Below are positions 53,801 through 64,000 of a stretch of DNA of 64,000 bases, one piece after another; within the stretch, counting starts at the first letter, position 1; every line of letters starts with the position of its first letter. The notes under the pieces are model-generated. The model was not told the origin of the DNA. It saw nothing but the letters and a program-made list of their open reading frames with translations, and made no database searches. The DNA is taken from NCBI GenBank assembly GCA_036345935.2, contig JADWOT020000010.1:10569412-10633411 (forward strand), written 5' to 3'. Made by a program: the position numbers and the translations under genes. Source of the DNA: Taenia hydatigena (lineage: Eukaryota > Platyhelminthes > Cestoda > Cyclophyllidea > Taeniidae).

Positions 53801-54151
53801 ACAATCATGGAAATGTAAGTGGCATTGGCATTGATGCCTGAAGCCGAATTCGTTGGCGATGCAAGTGAGGTGAGCGGTGCCTTGCATTTTAGATCACAAA
53901 ACTACGACAACGGAATGGTGTATTATGAGACGTTCATTAATCAACTGAATTGGTGCTGCAATCCCGTGCCTCCAGGCACGGTGCCCTGCGAGTACTCAGG
54001 CAACCTCGAAGTTGATTGGCCAGCATTCATGAAGGCTGGTAAGGAAGAGAAGAAGGGAGGTGACTGTATCAATGCATTTGACTCTTTCAATGTGGAAAGG
54101 GTTAGACTCGGGGCCTTCGTTGAGGACTTAATCAGCCTTTTAAAGTGCTAA
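50896..54151 (+). CDS. EFHC2: EFHC2-like DM10-domain ciliary protein
   Basis: Ten exons join in frame: 50896-50937, 50972-51160, 51314-51464, 51617-51840, 51997-52156, 52236-52571, 52688-53005, 53083-53509, 53602-53814 and 53893-54151, giving 772 residues (human EFHC2 749). EFHC1/EFHC2 (Rib72 in protists) are microtubule inner proteins of ciliary doublets; in this animal they would serve flame cells and sperm. The start MALPFLPGNVFN matches the family. Three DM10 domains lie at about residues 70-175, 222-345 and 410-515, marked by DDTIQVMEPRVQNS, DDTIEIHEKVTTNSGRDA, and NTFMVYEPPVTNSG. PGIGGEPLPGQ and PPYNGWGSDEDSL are further hallmarks. The C-terminal EF-hand-like loops (DPSGSGSVDF; ENTGTID) lack the usual acidic residue at position 12, so calcium binding may be weak. 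Intron 1 is 34 nt. Confidence 0.94.
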
Positions 54152-54250
54152 GCGAATGTCAACTTGGAGCCCCTTCCCCAAGAATAGATTAGCAGTATAT
54201 ATTATAGGATTTTCCAAGAGACGCACTAGAATGGAGTTGGCTAAAAGGAG

Positions 54251-54256
54251 AATAAA
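54251..54256 (+). promoter_or_regulatory. Poly(A) signal of EFHC2
   Basis: AATAAA, 100 nt after the stop codon. Confidence 0.65.
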
Positions 54257-55992
54257 GTGCCTTCGCACAGTGTATCAAATTAAGCATCTCCCCTTTGTTG
54301 ACGCGCCCAGTACATGCTATTTGGGATCTAATTAAGCAGGTAATTTTGGGACATGGCAACATGCTACTTAAATTAGGCCGTGTAATACTTAAACTTCCTG
54401 AAACTAAGGCGTATTTTACACGAAAAAGAATGTCTCGGTCACAAAGAATAGGTTTGCGAATCCATGGCCCTACTTAATACCAAATCAGTAGCACACGCCT
54501 TGGCATGGATTCCGCATTTTACGAACATTGTTTGGTCTGACCAAGTCGAAGCGTTGGGTGGGGAGGCTTTTGGAGGTGATGCTTCACCAATGGAGACATC
54601 TGTTCCCTCATTTGGGATAGTGCATTTAAGCTTAATTGGCTCCAGTGGCATATGACAACCGGCTAGCCTGTCAACTCCGTATGGAGGCTTGGTTACTGTG
54701 GCTTGACAAAAAGCGTTGACGCCTTCTAAGGGAGCACAGCGGTTGGTTACGTCTCCTTTAGTCAAACTCAAGAAGAGCTACTGACTAATTTAAGTACTAT
54801 GGTCCCCATAGTATTTTTGTACGGCCAGCAGGTAAGGATTAATCAACTGTTTGGGTTGTTATCGAGACAAACAAACTGAGTTGGCTTGCCAGGGCAGATT
54901 AAAAGCTCACAATAGACGAATTCTTCCTCCCCCTCAATCTTCATCGCATACTACTTAAACAGAAAATTGTTATAAGTAGCGTAGGACTTGTCACCTCGAA
55001 AGGTACTAATTGTTGATGCACGAACGAACAAAATCCGTTTCTTGAGTTCTGACCGTACAGACAAACGAACTAGACCAGTGAGGCCGCGTAAGGCGGTTTC
55101 AACGAGGTGGTTACCATTCTTACGCCTCCTTCGGCCCCAGCGAGTTGCAAGCTCCCTGACTAATCCCATCCCACCACCAGAGGCTAAGAAGAATGCAGTC
55201 CTCGCCTCTCCATCACTCTTAGTACTGCGAGGATGTCAAATGTTAATCCCAAGTAAAGGCGATCCTATCCCCACTTTGGAGGGAGGTAGGCAAGGATCTG
55301 GGCTCTGGTGGATGACGTTATAATCGTGCAGGGAGTCTCGTTTTGCGAATAGAAAAGAATTCTTACTTAAATTTTTTTTATTGCATACACCTTTGGTAGT
55401 AATACTTTCCCAGGGGTGATCACACACCCAAAAAACAAGATGACAGATGGGAAGTAAATATGGGCAAGAAGTAGTGACTGCAAGGCCTACAGAGCCTCTA
55501 TGTGCCCCGTTAGGAAGGAAACACAGGCCCCCACCCAAAAAGGGGAAGCAGTTTCGCAACGTAGTTTCTGTGCGAAATGGAGGGGCTTTCAAACCTCCTC
55601 CTCCTTCATAATTACACGCTAACAACCACTTTAAAAGGAGTTACTCCCTGTTTTACTGGTTGGGCGGAGAAAGCCTTGAAAATACCGATAGGGCATTAAC
55701 GTGAACATGAAACAGGCTCACATTTGCGGTAATTCCATCGTAAAAACGTTCTTTTCGTGTGCCAAAGCAGAAGACGCAGAGTTGAGGTGGAACGGAAAGC
55801 AACCTATTTAAATTACCAAAGCAAGCAAATAGGATACAAATCAAGCAATGTAACGTATAAAGGAGAGAGAAGAAAGTTGTAAAAATGCGTTTATGAATGT
55901 TGTCTGTGTGTCTATCTGTGTATGTTTATGGAGTGACAGGATGCATCGTAAAAAGTGGAGTACGTCAATTAAATGACCAGGAGAGAAGTTCA
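54257..55992. other. Convergent intergenic region, nothing recognised
   Basis: Between EFHC2 (plus) and the small secreted-peptide gene (minus). Short open frames lack start and splice context. Confidence 0.4.
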
Positions 55993-57140
55993 CTACTGCC
56001 GATTGCAGTTCTTTCCGCGTTTACCGTTTGCGCATTTCTTACCTAAAAGGCAATAAAGGTGCCGCACCTGCTACTTATGACATTTCAGTAGGTAAGCATT
56101 TACATAAAACACGCAAAAAAAGCCATCACTTAAAATTCCTACCGCGTTTGCGATCCTCCTCAACAGAGCGTGGCCTCTAAAGCAATTTTTAAGAGAAAAA
56201 ATTAAGTCAGTATAGTAATTCATGAAAAGGCTCTTTTCTGGATTAGTTGGGAGGTGAGAGTAGGACTACCTTGAAACGTCGCCTCTTTGGACGATCTGCA
56301 GAGAGAGGTAAACAAAAAATATGGTTTTGAATCCACATCTAATAACAAATCACCAGAGTGTAGGGACAAATGTATATGTAAAATGGTGAAAATGCGTACG
56401 CTGGTTCAATTTGCTTCGGCCTGGTCCGTGTTTGCCGCCTTTCTTGCGTCGGTGTCTCCTGGGTCTACTCTCGACTTCCTTGTCACTGAAAAAAAGAAGA
56501 GAGAAAAGTGAAAGCGTCTTAATGGCTTCACAACTTAATGCAAATGAAGCATCCTCCTACCCCCCTCCACCGACTTCAAGGTCATGGGGCCTAAAAAGAG
56601 AGAAAAAAAACCGCGCTTAAGGAAGTAGTGGTTGCAAAGTCTTTTTTGGATTCAGATCTGGTTCTTACGATTGAAAGATTATTACAATAAACCAACTCAG
56701 TATACTTAAAATCAGTTATTATCGTCTGTAGAGGTTGGACCTTTTGACGGTAACCAAATAGCTTCAAATAACTTCATTTCTTATTTAAAAAAAGAAAGTT
56801 CAAGCATCCACTGGTGAGCGGTGAGTCACTGGAAGGGAGTTAAGGCCACACTTGGTCCAGCCAAGATGGGGCGGATTCGTGCACGACCTTGTGCACGCTG
56901 TCCGAATTTGGGTTGGACAAGCTTCAAATTGGGACAAAAAAGAAGAAGGAGATGCTTTTTTTTGCTGATCTCTAACACCCGCGTTTTTGTGTCTCCTAAC
57001 ACGGATGACGGAAAAGGGACTTGGGTAGAAGGTGGAGACACTCACGCCCTGTCCATTGACACCGCGGGCTTGGCCTCAGCCAGCTGGAAGCAGGCGACGA
57101 GGGCGACGATCACGAGAGCGCACAGAATCCAACTGCGCAT
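55993..57140 (-). CDS. Small secreted highly basic peptide, unknown family
   Basis: Five small exons, 57046-57140, 56400-56485, 56270-56295 (26 nt), 56143-56176 (34 nt) and 55993-56042, join in frame with good GT/AG sites to 96 residues. Residues 1-23 are a strong signal peptide (hydrophobic core WILCALVIVALVACF, likely cleavage after LAEA). The predicted mature chain of about 73 residues has about 30 Lys/Arg, with clusters RPRRHRRKKGGKHG, RPKRRRFKRPRS and KRGKKC. Two cysteines near the C-terminus (C-x8-C, in CANGKRGKNC) could form one small loop. Multibasic sites could be cut by furin-type proteases. I do not recognise a family. Possibilities include an antimicrobial or heparin-binding secreted peptide, or a prohormone. 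No amidation signal pattern (GKR just before the end) closes the chain. Confidence 0.7.
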
Positions 57141-60100
57141 TTTACTATTTGAAATGAAGAAAAGGGAAAAGAAGAATAACGAGATCAAGAAAGGGAGAAT
57201 AATGGGAAATTTCCCCTCTAGCTAAAGTGCTTTATCAAAGAGCTTGTTTTACGAGCTGATTGGGATCCATTTTTTGATAAAAATTAACGAAACAGTTGTG
57301 ATCTATCGAATTGAAGGGAGGAGAATGTTACTTTAGGAGGAGCAGAAGATGATTTACTGAGGGAAATTTAAAATAATTACAAATTTCGGCTTGAATAGTC
57401 ATAAAGGTAAGGTAATACCTCTCCAAAGCCTCCATGCAGACGTGAAACTATCCCCTCACCAACAAATCGTGCTATTTTTAGCAACTTGTGAATAAACCTC
57501 AAATGAAGTATTCACTCTCGCCCATTTTAAACATGGAATAACTTTCGCAAAATTTCGGGCTGGCAGGGCAGTCTCAAATTCTGTAGAATGATTGCAGCCA
57601 TTTTTCGGACAAAAGATATGTGTCAAAACTACTCGGAAAAGTAGTCTGCCAAGGTACAGGATGCTTACTCCAAGATATAAATTAAGAAGTGTTAATAAAA
57701 CCAATTCATCAAGAAGGTGGCTATTCTTTTTCGAACGGAATGAAAAGCTACGACACCACAAGGAATTTACTTAGAGGGAGACTAAACAACTCCAAGCATT
57801 AAACAGGTATGTGGATTGCATCAAAAAGTCGCAAATAAATAACCAATATTTGCTTTAAATGGCGCTTTGAGCTAATAAAGCTCTAACAAAAACTCCATGA
57901 GTTGTTTAAATCTTCTACTAACTAACAAAGCAAAGTGCCTGAAAAGCAATTAACCGAAAGCAGGCGTCGGACGCGCGAAGTTCGACAACGCACCTAGAGA
58001 CGAATGCTGTCCACAATGGCTCTCGAGCCACGACTGGCGTCTACGCGGGTTATTATGCGACACTTGAATTGGCCGCACGTCCCAACCAACCAATGAGAGA
58101 GCGGCCTCGTCGGCATGTCGACCAATAGACATGCGACTCTTGTGGAATGTCGCATTGACTGCCGATTGTTTACACCCCACCGAGCTGCCGATGGCGTCAT
58201 CGAGAGCATCCGAGGCATTGGAGGGGGGGAGAGGGGGCAGTGGTGATGCATCGCAAAGTTGATTTATTCACGGCTTCGCTACATCGGTGGCTTAACCAAA
58301 TTGAATTGCCGAAATGTCAGTCTTTGACACAAAATTTTCCGATTTGGCACACGCGGAAGAGGGTGTTTAATGACGTTAGAGCCCAGCACTGTGTCATGTG
58401 GTCGCCACAATTACTTACGGTACATTGCAAAGTGCCGCTTTGTTGGACCTAACCGAGGACGCAGGCTCCACTCATCACCGCGCGATTCAATTAGTGGTCT
58501 AGCATTGATTTATTGATTTTCACAGCGTGGCTCGTGCAGTGTGTTCGGTATCGATTGGTAGTGACCGAGCGTTGCGGGAATTTTAAGTGACTGCAAAAGC
58601 AAATTTTAAAGCAGGCATATTTTTTAAGCAACAAATAAAAAAAATTCTACATCATATCATACCATATAAATGTGCTTAAATTCGCTCGAAGAGCTGATAT
58701 TCTAATAAAATTAATATTTTTTTTAGAAATTGTATACCTAATCCAAATAAGGTGTGCGCAGCTAATTGAACTCTGGAATTTGGACTTGAAATTCATAATG
58801 CTGAAATTTGTCATTTTTTTGAAGATAATAAAATGTTTTTTGAGACAAAAAATCGCATCTCCTCTCGAGGTCATTTTTGATTGGCTGACTGATATCGATG
58901 AATCCAAGTGCTACACCCCCATGAGTCCGCGCCTTTGACCAATGGGAAGGCTCTCTTGTGGAGGCGGGGGATGAATAATGGGATTTGACGACAAAGAAAA
59001 CCATAAAAATAGCATTTTGACAAAATAAAGCGACTAAGGGGAGAAATTGAGGCCATCTTGATCCCTTCATTACCCAGGTTGAAAACAATGACGCTGTGGG
59101 GACGGAGAAGATTGGGGGATTATTTCTTCTCTGACTTGATGGCTACCCTTGCAATTAGACGTAATAGTCGTCGGCTAGGAGCGAACGGAAACCATTAAGT
59201 AGAGCATGGATTAATCATTTGTTGAATGGTTTGCGCGTTTGGTTGCCTGGGTGGAACCGCCTAGAGGAGAATGAAAACATCTAAAAGCGACGGTAAAGCT
59301 GGGGTAATTTAGAGGGTAGAAAAAGCGAAGGGATGCATAGCTCCGTGATTATCACCCCACCATCAATTTCAAGTCTTCTTCTCTGTGAGAGTGAGTTGAT
59401 GTTTTGCCCAGTTTTGCCTTGCAGCGAAGGATGAGGAATCCAGACCTCGATGAAACGAAGTGCAGAAGAGAAATCTCTCTTTTCAAGAACTACGGGGCAG
59501 AGGGCACAAACCTTTGCCCCCAATTACTGCTTCGACGCAAGTGTCCCTAAGGCGAAGTGATTAGCTTACAAGGAATGTAAGATGTAGGTACTTTGCCTTC
59601 GAAAAATAAGGACGGAGATCACCAAGGTAAACACAAAATGTAGCTTAGAACAGAGGAGGAGAGGTGATTGAAGTGTAGCCTGACATGGCTCCACGCTGGT
59701 GGTCAGAAAATTTTGCCTTGGAAATAACTCACGGGACCGAAGGTCAAGCAATTTATTCAAAATATATCTCTTTACGACAGTTTGAAGTTTGTTGAAGTGT
59801 GTGTGGTTTGGGGTCATGCCTTAATAGAGTTTTTTTATGTGAAGAGGAGGGAAGGGAAAGGAAGAATCATGTTGAAGCCTTTCAATGGCACAAGCTCTAA
59901 TGCCTCGTTCCCATCAGGGAAGAGATTCACAGGAATCTGATGTATGATCTTGGACATCACGGGAGTTGTGCAAGAGATGGAATTGTCTGATGGCAGCAAA
60001 AAAACACTACACGATCATTTAGGCACTTTAGATCCGAGGAGTTAAATGTCTCGTTAGTGCGTTAGGGAGTTTAGACAAGATGAGTCAGGGATTTCAGACT

Positions 60101-62252
60101 GTATCCTAAGAAGTGATGCAATACGGGTAAGGAGTTTTTTGACAGTGAACATTAAAAGATTTCCGTACGGCCCGATAAACTATGATTTTCCTTACCTCTA
60201 ATCCGATTGGATGAGGTCAAGGTCACGCAAGCTACGCCATAAATCATTCAATTCGAGAGCGGAAGAAGTGCAAAATGCATGTTTGGTGGCATTTTCCTGC
60301 TTGATTATGTAAAATGCTAAAAACTCAGGGATGAAGCAAACCTCCAGAGTCCATTATAGTGGCATTGATGAGGTTATACTGTTCAAAGGCCAAATGGTCA
60401 TTTGTGGTAAATAAAGTGCCTGATTATCAAACTTTCTGTAAATTGTGGAAAGCCATCTGAAGACCTCAGAGAAAGAGAAACAGACACAATTATCAACTTC
60501 TGCCTCTTCTCATTCTCTTCCACCTTCTTTGGAAAGGAAGTGACAACACAACCCACCTTCGCGAGGCAAATGAATGACAAGCAGAGGAGGAGAAATGGTT
60601 CTCGTGAGGACGTCACACACCATTAAATTTATGAATCCCATTCGTCCATTCATCCTCCCACCCTACCACATAATCATTCTGCATCCCATCTTATCCCATT
60701 CCAACTTATCGATCCATCTATCCATTGTTCATGCAGCCAACCCGTGTCTTTCCATCCCATCGTTTTCACATCCAACAGACAACGCAATAATTGGTTTTCG
60801 GTTTTCGTAAAATGTCACGTCTATGTCATATTTCAATGCAGGTCGTAAATCTCTCCAACCCTACCCGAGGCTCTCGGTCATCCGGTGCACTGCTAAACAC
60901 CTCCCTTTCTCACCTTGACAACTGACATCTGCGCTTTATTAACCCAGCAACTTGAAGTTCCAGAGCTAACGTTAGACGCTGAACTAACTTCCAGAAATGT
61001 ATTCTTTTTTTCCTTGTAAAAGGTAAATAGAGATTCTAACGGTAGAGGAATAAACAAAGACTCTCTCCAATTTAGCCGTGTCAAGCTGGTTACACAGTGC
61101 TTGTCCATTAGTGTCAGCGCTTGTTTAATCGGTCTTTCTAAGCGTGTCACGAGGAGGCTCGACGTAAACACACCAGGATAATTGATTGCGGACGTAACCC
61201 TACCAATTGTTTATGTCCGTCACATTATCGTCATTGGGTCCCCAAAAAGGTTTCGACAGTGTTTATGCAGACGGTGTCGTGAAATCAATATTGTCGCAAT
61301 GTCATTCGATGAATGCGGTGAAATTTCGACATCGAGTAAAGTTCCCCACTTAGACGGATGTCAATGAGTGAGGTCTTCCAGGGGTCATTGTCAATTTTAA
61401 GGTAGATAATTACCTTTAGTTTGAGGTGGTCTACTTATTACAAATAAGTAGGGTACCTATAACTCGCATGGAAATTGGATATTTGGTTTTATATTATTTC
61501 ACGAAACTTTCAGCAGACAATGAAGAGTTTCATATTGGACGGGAGAGAAGATCATGGCCTGACAAGAAGGCACCCAACGTCATTTATATTGCTGCTTCCA
61601 TCAAATCTCAATGCACCTGTCTTAAGGGAGTATATTTTGCTACCTACTGGTAAAATGTAAAAAGACATGCTCAAGCTCAGTGTTATTCGGTTAAGGCAAT
61701 CACCATTTTATATATCTGTCTCATTCTTCCCTTCCTATTTGACAAATAGAGACGCTGAGATGACTTAATAATTCCACCAAGTCACCATTCTTTGCGTGAG
61801 AGCAGAGCACGAGGGAATGTTCTAAGGCACTTTCATAGTCAGCCAATCATAGCCAAGCCGATCATCGCAGATTTTCTTCAACTTCTGTAATCTCCAGGCA
61901 AAAGAATTGAAGGTGGCCACTCGTATTTGGATAGCAAACACTGCTAGCAGTGTCCCTCATTAAAATACTGCAAAATCTGGCAACAAACGGGTTAGATATC
62001 ACCACAAATATTTAGATTTTGAACGTACTAGTTAGCCAAGGAGACATTCTAAACATCCATCTCCTATTTACGAAATTCTCATCTTTGATGAGTGAAGTGG
62101 ACCTCAATTGGTACAACAGGGATAGACAGGTGACAAAAAAGGATCGGTAACCATTTCTAGAAAGCTAAACACCAAATTAGCTCCTAAAATCAAACCTGAC
62201 TGGTTAAGAGGCAATTGATTTAAACAATAGCCGATTGTTGATACGTTGCCAG
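57141..62252. other. Intergenic with CCAAT clusters, no gene supported
   Basis: No exon with splice support was found. CCAAT boxes in both orientations lie at 58068-58126 and 58880-58943. A CCATCCATC-type run lies at 60640-60730. Confidence 0.35.
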
Positions 62253-62578
62253 ATGCATCTGTTGCTACTGGCAACAACGAGAAGAGGAAAGATTACCTAA
62301 ACTCAAAGTCAAAAGCTCATTGGATTGCCAAGCAAATGGACAGAAATGAGTTTCTCAAGCAACTAGCGGATGTGCAATGTCGAAATGTTCTTCTCGAGGA
62401 GAAGGTGGGTAGTATTTTTAGAAAATCATCTTGCTTTAGTTTATATTCTGTGGTGCAGCTTCATGAATAGAAAAAAACTGACAAATCGAAGTCTTTTTCT
62501 GGAATAGGGTTGGTACTTGCTGTGTACTTTCTACGTGTCTTTAAGGCATACGTGGGGGCGAAAATATGCATCAGAAAG
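62253..62578 (+). CDS. Two candidate exons of an unidentified gene
   Basis: Exon 62253-62404 starts after a GCCAG acceptor with two bases of a split codon. It stays open for 50 codons and ends in phase 0 at a GTGGGT donor. It encodes a charged, possibly coiled-coil stretch (KSKAHWIAKQMDRNEFLKQL). A second open stretch, 62508-62578, follows a pyrimidine-rich AG in matching phase (GWYLLCTFYVSLRHTW) and ends at GTTAGG. The family is not recognised, and the second exon is the weaker one. Confidence 0.3.
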
Positions 62579-64000
62579 GTTAGGAGTTTCTTGCAATTTA
62601 CGAACCAATTCATTGTATTGGCCTCTTGCATCTTACAAGAGGCATGCCATTGTTTGGATGCTTCCTTAACCGTTCACCTCCTGATTTAAGCTTCCATCTG
62701 TATTAGAAGACCTCAGTCAAACTTGAATGAACCATGGGGTTGGAACCGTCCTGTAGTTGTACACGTTGACCACCATCCGCTTGATGCACAACACTCGCAT
62801 AAGGAGTGGTGGACCACACCACAGCCCATCACCAGGCGATGGCATAAGAGTTTAGTAAATATCGTGTTGCAAATATGGAAGAATGACGTATCACTATTGA
62901 CATAGATAATGGCATCGGAGTAGGTCGTGTGAAGAACAATCTGAGGTTATATTTAATTCCAAGAATAAGGCCTAATTGCCTCTACCATGGTAGAAACCCA
63001 AGGAGTCACTGGCCACTCTAAAATATGTGCAGCTAGCGTTTGTGACGTAATCAAGCGAGGAGCACTTTTTTGGTAATTTATGTCTCAAAATAAACAGTTT
63101 AGTTAAACAAACACAGCTTTATTTATTAAACAACAATTTCCGCAACCATAATAACACTTAAAAAGTACCAAAAGTCACGTGTTTACTTATGTGCTCAGTG
63201 CAAACAGCACTTTATCATTTTGTTGTTTTTAATGTAAGTTACAAAAATTTCAGTAAATGTATGATTATCTGGAAAACAGAATATGCGCAGTCTATTTTGC
63301 AAAGCTTACAAATCCCTTTCTAGCTTACTAGAATATTTTGGGAAAAATGGTCACTTATTAAAAGTTACTGTGCCCTCCAGGCCATTCTTGAAGCCATAAG
63401 AAGTCTTGTTAAAGGCATTTTGCCGGTCGTCAGAAGAGCGGAGGCCATCAGCTTGGCCCGAAGACCATGACACAAGGCTAAGATAAAATCTGAAAAAGTT
63501 AAGTGCTTTTTTGCATAGGCCATCGGTTCTTTCGAATGTCGTTCATCAAGGCCCTGTCATCGTTTAAAAACGGAAGCGTCACGAACTAACTGCGCAGGTC
63601 ACAGAAACTGCGCAAAACCTCCATTAAAGTTGACAGCAGCCTTGCCTATTAATCGTTGTAAGCCCCTAAGTCTGCGGTTTTATTCTGTTTAAAAGTCAAA
63701 TTGAAGGAAGAAGGAATTCGCTGGTTTTTCACACTTTACTTAAGAGTCTAAAAACTCCACTTTTAAAGCGAGGTTACCTACCAAATTGGAGGTTCAAACT
63801 ATTTCCAGGGAGGCAATAATTTGAGTCTGTTTTTTCTTAAGACGTCATTTTTACTTTAGCCTTATTCAGTCAAACGGTTAGCTAAGTATGCGGGAGGTAG
63901 AGGAAGTTTTGTGCATTCACTTAAATGACACCTTTATGTAGGTACCAAAGACAGCTTTGCAAGTTGTTTACGGCCATGGCAAGCACCGCTTTAGTCGTTA
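62579..64000. other. Right edge, nothing recognised
   Basis: AT-rich, with no supported exon or RNA gene. Confidence 0.35.

Overview
The window is eukaryotic nuclear DNA with spliced genes. It most likely comes from a parasitic flatworm, probably a tapeworm. Several introns are only 34-45 nt long, there is a miniature LTR retrotransposon family of the kind described in taeniid cestodes, and the proteins are animal-type but divergent. Species cannot be read from the sequence.

Layout, left to right. (1) 0.5-2.9 kb, minus strand: four or five phase-consistent exons of an unidentified helical protein, then the N-lobe exon of a misshapen-type STE20 kinase (TNIK/MINK/MAP4K4). (2) 6.0-7.0 kb: a miniature LTR element containing a nested solo LTR. 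(3) 8.2-15.0 kb, the densest block: TEX264 (minus), then POLE2 (plus, divergent from it), then SF3A2 (minus, convergent with POLE2). (4) 15.8-34.2 kb: no supported protein gene. It holds LTR fragments, a degenerate ATGG-type repeat, CCAAT-box clusters, a very similar large inverted repeat (24.6-27.2 and 29.0-30.35 kb) and a Z-DNA-type tract. (5) 34.2-47.2 kb, minus: one eight-exon F-box gene of the FBXO38 family encoding about 1820 residues. (6) 48.9-50.5 kb: another cluster of the miniature LTR family. (7) 50.9-54.2 kb, plus: a ten-exon EFHC2-type ciliary protein with three DM10 domains. (8) 56.0-57.1 kb, minus: a five-exon gene for a small secreted, very basic peptide that I do not recognise. 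(9) 57-64 kb: mostly non-coding, with two candidate exons near 62.3-62.6 kb.

The recognised genes are unrelated in function: kinase signalling, ER-phagy, leading-strand DNA replication, pre-mRNA splicing, ubiquitin ligation and ciliary microtubules. No operon logic is evident. The TEX264/POLE2 pair may share a 480-bp divergent promoter. Gene models were built by reading splice sites and phases by hand. The exon joins of POLE2, SF3A2, FBXO38, EFHC2 and the secreted peptide all keep frame. No alignment or transcript evidence was available.
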